A DNA stretch of 64,000 nucleotides from Hymenopellis radicata (taxonomy: Eukaryota > Basidiomycota > Agaricomycetes > Agaricales > Physalacriaceae): contig JADNRX010000149.1 in assembly GCA_015501595.1 (NCBI GenBank), positions 1 to 64,000 on the forward strand, in the 5' to 3' direction. Positions 48,039 through 59,147 of the stretch are shown piece after piece; positions within the stretch are counted from its first letter, which is position 1; each line of letters opens with the position of its first letter. The notes under the pieces are model-generated. The model made no database searches and had not been told where the DNA came from. It saw only the letters and a program-made list of their open reading frames with translations. A program made the position numbers and the translations under genes.

Positions 48039-48915
48039 CTAAGATCCGCCTGATGAGTAAAATACCTTGGGAACAGCGTAGTCCAAGAACACAGGGCGGC
48101 CTTGAATCGTGATGGGACTGGACAGGCTGGCCTCGTACGCCGCCACAGCAGGGCCCAGGTCGAAGAATTCGACGTGGGCAAAGCCACGGGACTTGCGTGT
48201 GCCATCCAGGTCGCGTTCTGTGCGTGCTGTAAACGACCATTAGAAGACTGTCCAGAAACAAAAGACAAATAGGCGTACCAACAGTTACGCGCTTGAGAGG
48301 GCCATATCCGGAAAAGATGTCGTACACATCCCGCTCAGAGGCCTCGAAGGACAGGTTGATCACCATAAGCGTCAACGAGGGAACTTTCTCGGACCGCACC
48401 GCAGCGACGCTCTGATTCTTCGCCCATTCTATGAGTGCAATGCGTCCGCTGAATGTGAAAGGCTGCGCAAGGTGGTCGCGCAGTACACTTGCTGCTGCTT
48501 CTTCTGTCTCAAACTCGACTATGGCCCAGCCACTTGGTCGCCCCGCCACCCGGGAGGCGCCTGCAATAGAAAAAAGAGTAAGCGATGGACTGCCGCAATG
48601 CTAGATGCAAAAAAACGCACCCTTGTGGATGTTGGTCATGACGCCAAATTCCTGCAGCTCGTGCCGAATGTCGTCCTCCACCATGTTGAAGGGCAGATTG
48701 GAAAGGTATAGAATCTTGCGGGGCTGGGCCGTACTTGACTCGTCGCTCATCCACCGGCGCGCAGCATTGCTGGGTAGCGTCATACGGATCTGGTGCATCA
48801 GAGTCGGACGCGCTATCGACGCACGCGACGACAGAGAGCGGCCGCCGCGGCGCGAGACAGTGGCGAGGGCGCGGGCATGGGCGCGAACGAGATTGGCGAA
48901 CATCATCATGGACAT
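48039..48915 (-). CDS. Two-RRM RNA-binding protein, probably mitochondrial (copy C)
   Basis: Exons 48621-48915, 48279-48560 and 48039-48226 give 254 residues. Architecture equals copy B: Arg/Ser/Ala-rich leader, RRM1 (ILYLSNLPFNMVEDD; SGWAIVEFETEEAA), RRM2 (LTLMVINLSF; GFAHVEFFDLGPAVAAY), end VFYSSGGS. Intron positions are the same as in copy B. It lies 590 bp upstream (in coordinate terms, to the right) of the dynamin gene, the same neighbour order as the 1.3-4.4 kb patch. Being next to the intact dynamin, it is the likely parental copy. Confidence 0.82.
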
Positions 48916-49251
48916 GACCAGGACATGATTAGGTAAGTACGGGCCTGGAGCAGCGGCATTATATCGGCAATTTCTGCATCTCTCACGCCGAGCTTGACGG
49001 TCAAGGAGGGCGATGTAAGTACGTCGGGTGGTTATAGCTTGTACAAATCAACAGAGTCTCTATGTACTGCGTGGTAATGATCGACTGTCTGCATCAGCAT
49101 GTATTCATTCTCTTTCCTCCTCCTTCTGCGTGGTTCTTCTCGATTCAAGTGTAGTAAATAGAATCCCGGCAATGCTTGGAGAGTAATCATTCTGTATAAC
49201 TACAATGGGTCTATAGTAGGTCTACAGGAGGTACGAACAGCCTGGTGATGT
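48916..49251. other. Intergenic, promoter side of RRM copy C
   Basis: No gene is seen. The first ~40 bp (GGACATGACCAGGACATGATTAGG type) are shared with the other RRM copies and are part of the duplicated unit. Confidence 0.5.
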
Positions 49252-49776
49252 CTACACAGGTCTACATACATGGGTACCTTTATATGTCAGAAAGCGAGGA
49301 TATCGATAGACGCGCCGGCGAATCCCATCAGCACAGGTAATGACAATACCGTGTCTATAGGCTTCGACAAATTCGTCATCCAAAAGTAGGCAGCAGCCTA
49401 AGTCTGTAGCGGCTGCGCAAACAATGTGCATAAGAGAGCGCGTGTACACGTCTTTCACTGCGAATAACACCGCGCCGGACGTTGGCATCCTCGTCACTGT
49501 CGGGTCCTTCTCTCTGAAGCCTTCGTTTCCGTTTCCGCTCTTCTGCTTCTTTCACTTTCCGAACGGCCTTGGTATATTTCTCCACAGTAGGAACTTGGTA
49601 GGAACACGATTGAGATAGAAGCCGCCAACCATTACCACTGTCCCAAGGAGACTCGTTCGGCTGCAATCCCGCACCCAGAAGGCTGTAAATTGTATCGAAA
49701 TCAACGCCGGCAACATGTTGGGGATTAAAGCCAGGACTCGTGACGATTTCCTGTAGCTATTTGAATTCGGCGCCAC
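49252..49776 (-). pseudogene. Transposase scrap, probably of a Plavaka-type (CACTA-related) element
   Basis: A minus-strand frame contains ITCADGIRRRVYRYPRFL with LTYKGT after it. This resembles the CADG.xRRVYPRxxTYSADYPE stretch of transposases common in agaricomycete genomes; I recall the pattern and could not search. Neighbouring frames carry KAVRKVKEAEERKRKRR. Frames are broken and the rest of the transposase is absent. It lies between RRM copies C and D. Confidence 0.4.
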
Positions 49777-50254
49777 TCTTCTGGGTGCTGAAGGCAGATA
49801 TAAAATACACGTGCAGATTACGCCTTTGATACCAAGTCGTCACGCGGCTTTGCTACACGGACCGTGATATCCAAGTTCGAATCGCGTACTGGTGTGGCAC
49901 TGCGCGCGCCGCGCGCTTGGGCTCCCGGCGGTATCCCAGCCCACTTGGTACCTAAATCGAAACAGTCAGCTCAGAAGCACGGCATACTGACAAGGACCTG
50001 CCTTTCTGATACTACATCATTGGTAACGCCACTGTTACAGTCATCTCTGGCCAAATCCACTCGCTTCCGATACAAATATTCACGAGAATGTTGATGGGAA
50101 GAGGTAAAGCGCCACCTTCCAAAACGGGACGGACCAGTTAAGAGCGACGTAGGCCGTTGTCGGGTGCCTTCTGCAAGGAAATGATCTGGGTACGGTATAG
50201 CTATAACAGGACAACGAAATACCAGACATGTATTGCATTCGATTGCAGTAGCGA

Positions 50255-50779
50255 TCATTCCCCACCAGTCTTCAACTTTCCCAAGCGTTCGTCCTCCTGC
50301 TTCTTCGCCCATTCTATGAGTGGACGCTGTCCGCTGAATGCGAGAGGCCGCGCAAGGTGGTCGCGCATTACCATTGCTGCTGCTTCTTCCGTCTCAAACT
50401 CGACTAGGGCCCACCCAGTTGGTCGCCCCCGCCGCCCGGTGCCTGCAATATAAAAAAAGTGTAAGCGATGGACAGCCGCAATGCTAGATGCAAAAAACGC
50501 ACGCTTGTAGATGTTGGTAACACCGAAGTGCTGCAGCTCATGCCGAATGTCGTCCTCCGCCATGTTGAAGGGCAGATTGGAAAGGTGCAGAATCTTGCGG
50601 GGCTGGGCACTGGACTCGTCGCTCATCCACCGGCGTGCAGCATTGCTGGGCAGTGTCATACGGATCGGTTGCAGCAGAGTCGGACGCGCTATCGACGCAC
50701 GCGACGACAGAGAGCGCGCGCTGCAGTGCGGGACAGTCGTGAGGGCGCGTGCATTGGTGCGAACGAGATTGGCGAACAT
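50255..50779 (-). CDS. One-RRM paralogue (copy D) of the two-RRM protein
   Basis: Exons 50503-50779 and 50255-50442, with a 60-nt intron at the conserved place, give 154 residues. The leader and the RRM (ILHLSNLPFNMAEDD; TGWALVEFETEEAA) match copies A-C, but the protein ends soon after RRM1 (IEWAKKQEDERLGKLKTGGE). It reads through without correction, so a one-RRM product is plausible. Divergence from copies B and C is greater than theirs from each other, which suggests an older duplicate. Confidence 0.72.
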   Translation of the reverse strand: MFANLVRTNARALTTVPHCSARSLSSRASIARPTLLQPIRMTLPSNAARRWMSDESSAQPRKILHLSNLPFNMAEDDIRHELQHFGVTNIYKRAFFASSIAAVHRLHFFYIAGTGRRGRPTGWALVEFETEEAAAMVMRDHLARPLAFSGQRPLIEWAKKQEDERLGKLKTGGE

Positions 50780-51169
50780 GGACGCGACCAGGAAATGACT
50801 GGATTAGCTAAGTGCGGCTGGATTTACCCGGTGACCGGCATTCTATCGGCAACTCAGTCGCTTTTCGAGTACTTCTTCTCCAACACACTGCAATTTCCGC
50901 CGGACAGTATCGCCACTCAGGCCGATTTTATATCTCTGTCAGCGCCCATCACGGCAGGCCTGACGGTCAAGGCGGGCCATGTACACATCGGTCGAGGGTA
51001 ACAGAGGGAATGAAGAAGAGAGTGATACTGAATTTTATAGCTTCTCTGAACAGTGGCAACAACATGTCAGGCAAGCAGGTTTCACAGCCCATCAAAATGT
51101 CACCCGACGTCCCCGGGATCGAGGTAATTTAAACATGGTGATCGTCGAACTTGGAGAACAACCACGACG
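50780..51169. other. Intergenic between divergent genes
   Basis: Shared promoter space of RRM copy D (minus) and the gene at 51170 (plus). Open frames such as 50979-51251 overlap it but are not supported by splice joins or motifs. Confidence 0.4.
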
Positions 51170-52328
51170 ATGGGCCTTCACTTTTACGATAGCAGCCCTA
51201 GCGGCCCCAAAGAACAACGCGGTAGACTTGGTCCTCCACTCTCTCTCTTGAATGCTGGAATTCCTTGTGTGGTCTGGGCCGAAGACGCACTGTCAATTGC
51301 ACATCGGGTTCCAACAAACCTTTTCGATCAACAGCTCCTTGTTCCAGATGCGCTAGTTGACAATGCTGCCAACGCCATCTGCACAGATCTTTCATACTCT
51401 GTAACCCCAATTCGCGAAGACGATCGTCGGACCTGGGTTGATATGCGTGGATTCAACAAAGACGAGCCACACGCCTTCGATCTGCCATCAACTGTTTTCC
51501 TACAGCACGCCGATCCGCAGAGTGCTTATGAGGAAGTGAGAATGTTATCGACCCACCCATTTTCGTGCTTCTTATTCGTGTCATAGGAAAAGCCTTTACG
51601 GATCTTTATCCACGGCGCATCCACGTTCCATTTCGATTTGGATGACTCGTCTCGCACCACGCTCAATCCGGAACCTCCAGGACAGGAATACGCGAATATT
51701 CGCTTTCCTACCCTGCAAGCCTTCTATGACAACCTCGTTGAGATGCTCCATGAGCCTCCACATCCGTTTCGCCACATGAAACTTAACCTGCGATTGAAGT
51801 GTTGGATGTCTTACCTCTCTCTCTACACTCTTCCCGGGAAGGGGATCACGGACATGGAAGACGAGGAGACTAATGAGCGCGTCCTCATTCCCGAGGTTCT
51901 TCCAGTGCTAGAGCAAGTGAAGGTGGAGAATCGCCCCATGATTATCCGCGAACTTCTGCCTACAGTTACGCCACTACATTACGCAGAATCTGTGATGGAG
52001 AGGCGTACACTTAAAAAGGAACGTCTGTAAGTTGTGAATATCCTATTAAGAATCTCCTGCTGAGCCTGATGACAGGAAACGAATGGGCAAACAATACCAT
52101 CCTCCAGCTCACGTTGCATTCAGCCCGTTGGATCGTGATCGAGGGTTGCCTCCGCCTGCGCCTCAACCGCCTCGGTTGACACCGTACGTCGCGTATACCT
52201 GACTCTAATACCTTGCTGACAACTCTATGTATATTAGGTTCTTGACACGAAACGGGCGAGGTGATTTGTGGGTGCAGTGGCGTCCGTTAGCGCAATACAT
52301 GTCCATGGTGAAAAGAATGACTCGATAA
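51170..52328 (+). CDS. Hypothetical protein of an agaricomycete family, 334 residues
   Basis: Exons 51170-51535, 51587-52026, 52076-52183 and 52238-52328 join in frame with good GT/AG pairs. Conserved-looking parts are GIPCVVWAEDALSIAHRVPT, VFDQQ-like NLFDQQLLVPD, VFLQHADPQSAYEE, RIFIHGASTFHFDLDD and KLNLRLKCWMSYLSLYTLP. The end is DLWVQWRPLAQYMSMVK. The pattern resembles a family of unknown function that I associate with mushroom genomes. No catalytic motif can be named. Confidence 0.75.
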
Positions 52329-52432
52329 ATGCTATCGAGTCCTTTGTCCGCGCCAGTGTTACAAGTAACAAAATCGCAAGGTTTCGTGCGTTGCCTATGG
52401 ACTGATATATACTTACTAGACTACTTAAGCGG

Positions 52433-53481
52433 TTAAGCCATCATCTGGATCAGCAACTTTCCATTCATGACAGAAGACCTCCACACATCCAGTTGCCGGG
52501 TCTCAGAAAATCGGACACCACTGTATGCCGGAATGTTCTCTATTCGAATAGCCTTCTTCTGCAAGGACTGACACGTAACTGGCCCGCCCAGCTCGCCTCT
52601 GATGTTCCAAGCCCAGGCCTCACGGAAAATGATCTGCCCAAGAGCGGCGATTAAGCAGTGAAGGGGGCTGTTTTGATGGTAGAAGAACTTCGTACCCATC
52701 GTCTGAAAAGTTCGGCATTAAATTCATTGGCAGCAACAGCGGTCTGAATGGCGAGCGTGTATACCGCGACGCGATCTGCCATAGCCTCATCCTTACGTTC
52801 AATAAGTGCGTATCGGAGCGCCATCGCTGGCTGTGACACAGCGTTCGCCCTATACACCATGCATCAGACGTGAATATACGCATCATCAAAACACTCAACT
52901 CCATGTGTGCATCACAACGCTCAATCATCTCCTGGTTCTGACGGATGCACGCGTATTGATAAACAGCGATAGTTTCGGTCTGCAGCGCTTCTCTAGTTGT
53001 CATGTAAGCATCTCTACTATGCAGAACAAAACGCAGCAAAAGGAACGGACTTCATATACATATGAATATCGCAGATCACGGACAGCGCAGAGAACTGGTA
53101 CTTGTCTGCAGCGATAGCGACGGCATTAAGCAAGCTAAAGGAGACTTTGCTAAGGTCCGGAAGCGTCGCCGTTGGGTAGATGTATTTAAACAAGATTTCG
53201 AGTACGCCCGCAGTCTCGCTGAGACACACATACTCATCCTTGTTGGCTGGGAATGGGGCAAAGACGGAGCTGTGGGTGTCGATGTTCATCTGGTGAATCT
53301 TGAACGCGATGCTGTCCGATGACAGGATTAACAGGTCTGCATCCTCATCGATAACTGATTTTGGTGGGCGTCAAGGGGCACCGGGAACGCAAGAATAGCT
53401 ATGATACGCACACTCTGGGTGATATGACATGATGTCCGTAATGGTTGCACTGGAGGGCAGGGGCTTGGACTGAGCGGACAT
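52433..53481 (-). CDS. BTB/POZ-domain protein (two apparent frameshifts)
   Basis: Exon 1 encodes MSAQSKPLPSSATITDIMSY and is followed by an intron to about 53345. The BTB-like core comes next: DADLLILSSDSIAFKIHQMN, SSVFAPF, EYVCLSETAGVLEILFKYIY. This type is numerous in mushrooms and mediates protein-protein contacts, some as Cul3 adaptors. The C-terminal part continues FVLHSRDAYMTTREALQ, an intron, ALIERKDEAMADRVAVYTLA, and QNSPLHCLIAALGQIIF to the end at 52433. To link these parts one base must be changed near 53048 and one near 52706-52710. It could be a decaying gene or carry sequence errors. Confidence 0.65.
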
Positions 53482-53843
53482 TTCGGGGGAGGACGTGAAG
53501 GGGATTATCGGCCTTGCTAAGGGTTCCAGCTAGTAACATCCGCCTCGTAGTATTTCAGACGGTGGTGAATGGTTTGCGGGAGGAAATGAATCTGAGTCAT
53601 GACTCATATCAGTGGTTGGAACTAACGTTCGCGTGGCTCTCGCGTGCTTGTGACTTGTGATTCAGTTGGACAATTGGGAGCCCCCCGCGCTCGAATTGTC
53701 TTTTCATTTTGCATGATACTTATGGAGTGTGGTGTGAGGCTTAACTTTCATTTACGACAATAATCTTCCATGATTTTTCCAACATAGTACTACTACGGCG
53801 GATAATATAAATGCGCCACACTTGGTTACATGACGGGAACTTC
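53482..53843. other. Intergenic, no gene seen
   Basis: Promoter side of the BTB gene and 3' flank of the zinc-finger gene. No repeat or RNA gene was found. Confidence 0.5.
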
Positions 53844-54740
53844 CTAATGGTATCTATCATAAGCTGCACTGCAGATATATTTACTACTTCCTTCAGCGCC
53901 ACGATATGAAAAATGGCTAGGTTCCGTTGAACTTGGAACGTTGGAGCCCCTTGCCTTGTTCCGGCCGTCGCCCAGGATCACTTTAGCTTCGGCGACCTGC
54001 AATCCTGGAGGTACAAAAGTCCTGGGGCCCCAATACGCTGTTGTTTCTCCGTGTCTTACCAGAGGGATGCGATGATTGCGGTAATGCCGCCGCATGTTCG
54101 AGTTCACGTTGAACAAGCGTCCGCAGTTCGGGAAGGGGCATTGAAATGCTGGGGATGACATGAACTCGTGTTGCTTGGGAAGGTAGGAGTGGAGGAGACG
54201 TACGAGTGGCTCCCGTATGCGTGTTCATGTGTATACGCAGGCTGCTTGGGCGGTTGAACTTCTTCTTGCAAAGGGCGCAAGTGTGTTTACGCTCTGTCCC
54301 ACAGGCGTCGTCAGTATCCTCCCCGAGCTCCTCATCAAAGAAGCCCAATGAGGAACTTGTCGGCGACGAGTGGGTTGACAGTGTTGACGATGAATGGGGG
54401 AAGTCGGGGAATGGAGAAGCATGGGGAGGCACCCGATGTCGACGCCGTTCTTGAGTGGGAGACCAGGGAGGGCTACGCGATGGCGAAGGATTTGGATTTT
54501 CAAGCCAACTCGTAGAGGTATGGCATGTTCCTTCCACCCTTGAGGGCGACAACTGATATAGGATATGCTCTGAATGTTTGCTTAGAAAGGACTGACTGAG
54601 AAGAACAATCGAGAAACATACCAGGGAACATCTCGAGAATGCTTGGCAAAACTGTCATCGGCGTCACAATGATGTGGGTCCTTTCACACAGCCTGTCTTT
54701 TATGGGAGCCTGGCACGGGGAACGGGGGCCTTTCCGACTG
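53844..54740 (-). CDS. C2H2 zinc-finger transcription factor
   Basis: The last two exons are clear: about 54204-54549 and 53844-54148. They carry two C2H2 fingers, CALCKKKFNRPSSLRIHMNTH and, across the intron, CPFPNCGRLFNVNSNMRRHYRNH, linked by a TGATPFQ-type linker. Upstream is a Ser/Pro-rich region (NPNPSPSRSPPWSP). An earlier exon ending around 54622 is likely, since an acceptor precedes 54549 and no ATG is in frame, but its frame is not certain, so the start is open. The protein is nuclear and DNA-binding by family; targets unknown. Confidence 0.8.
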
Positions 54741-55906
54741 CTCCTATTCATAGTGCGCCTTTGCTCAACGGGAAGTGTCGATCTTACGAAGGGCAAAGCG
54801 GTTTAGTACCAAGTTCGAGCAGCGGCTGTATTCTAGACATACGGGGCTGGGGTCCGGTGAAATGATCTAGGCGGGGAAGAGGATGTGATGTGCAGGGCTA
54901 GCTTTAGAGGGCGGCAATCTAGATAGGCAAGAATGGCCTCGCCCGTTCTATCAGAATTGATGGTACGCTTTGCCATTCAATTCGCCTTGTTTGCAAGGAA
55001 GAATAGTAGTGTTCCCTTAGAGTTATTTCCTTACTTTTTAGCTAATCAAACAGTAGCTCGCTTAGAAGGCCAGCACTTAGCTCATCCAGGCTGTGAATCC
55101 CGAGAGCTTGATGCCTCGAACTGGCCCGTTTGTTTAAAACAGATCGCGACTCGCACACTTGAACACTCGGTGTATTTGAGGGCAGTAACGTTAGGGTCGT
55201 TCGTAGTCTTGCATTCAGCGATATGACGTCCCCACTTGCCGCGCATCAGCATTGTCGATTCAAAGAATTCGCCGAATTCTACTTACCGTACTGTACCCTG
55301 CTCTTAATGTGAAACAAGCCGGAGAGTCGGAGTCCTAGGCTTTGTCGACATCAACGAATGGTGAAGACCCGTTTCGAGGGAGGAGCTTCCTCGAGCAATT
55401 TCTACATCAAGCACTAAGACGTTTACCATCAACAACATGCATCGTATAATCGGAAACACAACCGACTCGGAGCGTTAGCGAGCTGCTACATCGTGATGAA
55501 TTTCCAGCTGCAACCGACAGCGAAGCTGGGGTACTCGCGTTAGGTAAAACTTTCAGCGCGCTGGCGCCGATGCTTTCCCTAATAGCCCCCGGACAACAAG
55601 TTCACCGCTGATTGTGAATGCGACGCCCATTCGGTGATAATAAGGCTTCCTCCTTCCCATGACACCCACAGAACGCTCTCGACAACGGAGACTGAATGAC
55701 ACTCATAATCACAGACAGTGTCAGGCACAGGCGTTAATCAAGTGTCGTCTACTTTGAAGTCTAACGATGTCGATCCCGGAGATCTGAGGGAGGCGCATAC
55801 ATTCAAAAGACAACAATATACACAATACAGATGATAATGCATACACTTACACGAGTAAAGACAGTCCCAGAACGACGGTTACATATAAAAAAAGACCATT
55901 GTTAGA
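54741..55906. other. Intergenic, no gene recognised
   Basis: Short frames only (for example 54933-55226 plus). No conserved motif, tRNA or repeat was found. Confidence 0.45.
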
Positions 55907-58900
55907 TCAAGGCGCGCTACGCCTCCGGAATTCGAGACTCGCGCGATGTAAGGCTTGCACGGTCGCCAGCACACCGGGTGCGTCGGGTCTGGACATTAGA
56001 TCATCACTCCAACATTCCTGGATAAAGTTCCATTGGGCGTCCGCAACGAAAGTCACTGCGGGTCGGCGGGGCTTATTTCCTCGATGTAGTTCGATGATGA
56101 CCTGAGCATCAGAGCGGACATAGTGATAAGGAATACGCCCAGATAATATCTGCGAAACAAGAGAGTGAGAATGGGTAAGGAGATCTCGGTCACTAGACGT
56201 CTGACCTCCAACGTAACACTTCCAAAAGAGTAGATGTCGCTGAGCGGCGTTACGAGTGGCGGTTCATCGTTATCCACGTCATTATTTTGGGTGTATCGGA
56301 ATAGTGCTGCGTCCGCCCAGCGTACGGCACCGCCGATATTGGATGTTACACAGGATTGACCTTGGAATTCGGCGAGGATACTGGACAGGCCAAAGTCACA
56401 CAGCACGGCCTGACCCTTGTCGTTGACAAGGATATTCGACTGTTGATGACTTGAGCGCGGATCCTTTCTCGTACATTGGAGCACTTACGCCGGTAAGATC
56501 ACCGTGGACAATATCCAAAGAATGCACTGGGCATATCAGGAAGGGTCAGACTTCTCTATCAAAACACTCACAATAGTTCAAGCCATGTGCGACGTCTATT
56601 AGCTTTGCATTTTCAAGTTCCTGTGAGAACGACCGAGAGGAAGAGATAGATGCAAGCTTACCAGCTGTAACCTATCCGTCATGGACAACAGGTCGCCACG
56701 TCGCTCCATGTATTTGGTGACGCTCCCATTTTCGAACCAAGGGCAGACCATTGAGTCGTAACGACCAAAATCGGATACGATGCCATACAGCGGAAGTATA
56801 TGGGGATGGTCCATTTTCTTCCAAACTGCCAACTCGCGCGCTAAGCGCTATACAGAACGTCAGTACACGAAGATGCGCCGAGTACGTCACCTACCTGCTG
56901 CATCTTTCGTTCCGTTTCTGGATCGTCCAGACGAGAACGTAGAACCTTGACAGCGACCTTGATAATATCACCGCATATATCAGTGTCTCCTACTTGGAAG
57001 CGGACGAGAAAACATACCCTTCTCTCTTGCAATCCATCCCGCCATATTCCAGCCCAGACATCCGAGAACCCGCCACCAGCTTCTGCAAATCGCCCTTGTT
57101 TCGTAACCTTGCCAGTGAGGTCCAAAAGAAGCTCATTGTTCTCACCAACTATACAGACGGACATATCAACATGTATCACGTCGACACCATGAAAAATCGT
57201 ACCAGGAACGAACTCCGGTGGTGGTGTTGGCGGTGGCTGAAATCCCGGGTCGACCGATTGAAAGGTCGTATCCAGGGAAAGAGGACTTCGCGGTAAATCG
57301 GGAATGCCACCAAAGAGTGTGGGCAAAAGCCCCGGACTGAGATGAATCTCGTTGTTCCCGACAAAGTCCTGCTTGACCAAAGAAGACGACTCAGAGTGAG
57401 TCGTCTTATGGCCACGGACGCTCCATGGGCGTGAATAAGACTTGCGTCTACCCGTGGGGCTCGAGTCAACTAGTGGATCATGAGAAGCGACGGAGGAAAT
57501 TGTCGAGAACACGGACCTGATAGTATAGAATTGCACTCCGTGTCGCATTCGTGGATAGTGGGTGCAAATAGCCCGAGCAAGGAGCACCACTGTTCGTTCT
57601 GGACCGCACATAAAGACGTGAACTCAATGACATTTTCGCGTCCATTATCGTCAGCCCATTCAATAGCGAAAGCCTCGAGACCAAACACGCGAACCGCTGT
57701 CAATGCTTTTAGTGGGACTATCCTAGGAAGGCATAGTGGACTTGTTCCTCGCAGAGCCAGTCCTAATTCCCAGGGATGTATCGGGTATCTTGCCGTCCGC
57801 TGCTCGGCGCTTGTTTCCTCAAAGCAGCATAGCAAGACGTTTTCGAAAAGGAAGACGTTATATGGCGCCTCCGCATCACTCGTGCACAGGACGTCGTCAA
57901 TCAAGAGGCATCCAGTATCAATAGGCAGGTCCCACCCAAACGCTCGCGCCTGGAAGATGGAGGCGGCTCGCATGGTTCGAATCTGACGACTCATTTCATC
58001 GATTGTATCCGACGCGCCCTGCATAGCGAAGATGAGCGCGCAGAGAGTGTCGTACGAATGATGCACCGAGGGCGTGGAAACATGCATGATGGCAGTCAGG
58101 ATAGCGCAATATTCGGAAAGGCGGGAAGGTATACGCCCGACGATATCGAGAAGGGCCTGGGCATGAACGCGAAGTTCGGGCTTTAGCGTAGATAACTGCC
58201 CGAGGAGAAAGTCGTGGACCGGGAGGTAATTAACACAAATGGAACGATATGCGCTGACTGTCCGTGTCACAAAACTGGTTTGCTGTGGAACGATAAAAAC
58301 CCGGCCCCAAACAGAATAACGAAAAAACTTACGGTGGTCCCAAATATCTTTGTCCATTCTTCTAACCAGGGAGCGGGCGCTATTTGTTGGAGTCCAGTCA
58401 GCACCTGGCTATGGTACTGACGAAGGTGGCTTCTGTGGACAAGAAGACACTCAAGTCGAGGTTCAATGGTACCAGTAGCTTCCGACATGAGTAGAGCCGC
58501 TTCCTATCAGACAGTTAGACGCGATTCCAAAAAAGCAACAACACCTCGTCACGTACAGCTACCATGCCAAGGGCCGACACATGCACTTCTTCAGTATCAA
58601 GAAGATTCTGCACAAATGCCGTGCGCTGCTGCTGCCAGCGAGGGGGTAAGACATAAAGGCCCGGATATGAATCTTCTAACGCCGCGAGGACACGTTGCAC
58701 TGTTTTGAGAACCTTAATTCCAAAGTGTTATAAGCGCAATCACGATCGGGGGGAGACGCGACTTGCCTTGGCGAAACCAGAATTCGTCGCGCCAAATAAG
58801 TCATCCACGCGTAAGACCTCCCCATACGCCAGGCGATTTTGCATCTCCAACAGCCTGACGCGTTCAATAAAATTGGTAAAGAGCGAAAGTCTCCTGTCCA

Positions 58901-59147
58901 GCGGGAGATCAAAATCCACATCGACGTCCAAGTACGGCGGAGCGAGCATATTCAGCAGCGTGCAGAGCGGCGCACCCAAGGAAAAACATTCCCAGAGTAC
59001 TCGAAAGGACGCATCTGGCTTGCTGTTGGCGTATCGGCCCACCCATGGGCGTAATTCGGTGATTATACGGAGACGGCTAAGGACACGAAAGCTGTCGAGG
59101 CGCAGCTGGTCCGACGGTGCCTTTGGTGGCAATAATTTACAGCTCAT
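55907..59147 (-). CDS. Cdc24-like CH-DH-PH guanine nucleotide exchange factor joined to a TKL protein kinase
   Basis: From the ATG at 59147: a CH-like region as in Cdc24 (LWECFSLGAPLCTLLNML; VLRVDDLFGATNSGFAK, then LKTVQRVLAALEDS). A DH domain follows (AFVQNLLDTEEVHVSALG; LTGLQQIAPAPW; YCAILTAIMHVSTPSVHHSY). A PH domain comes next (VFLFENVLLCCFEE; NVIEFTSLCAVQNEQW). A 47-nt intron at 57472-57518 then joins the PH frame to a linker and a kinase with AGGGFSDVWAGIW, VAVKVLRSRL, VHGDLTGSN, CDFGLSS and a C-lobe ending FRRRSAP. The PB1 domain usual at the Cdc24 C-terminus is missing. The inferred product activates a Rho/Cdc42-type GTPase and may phosphorylate partners. Two adjacent genes remain possible. 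Confidence 0.75.

Noticed and set aside
57470..57620. Separate start for the kinase half of the GEF-kinase gene
   Set aside because: No good ATG or promoter was seen and the GT/AG intron keeps frame; kept as the main alternative in the feature note.
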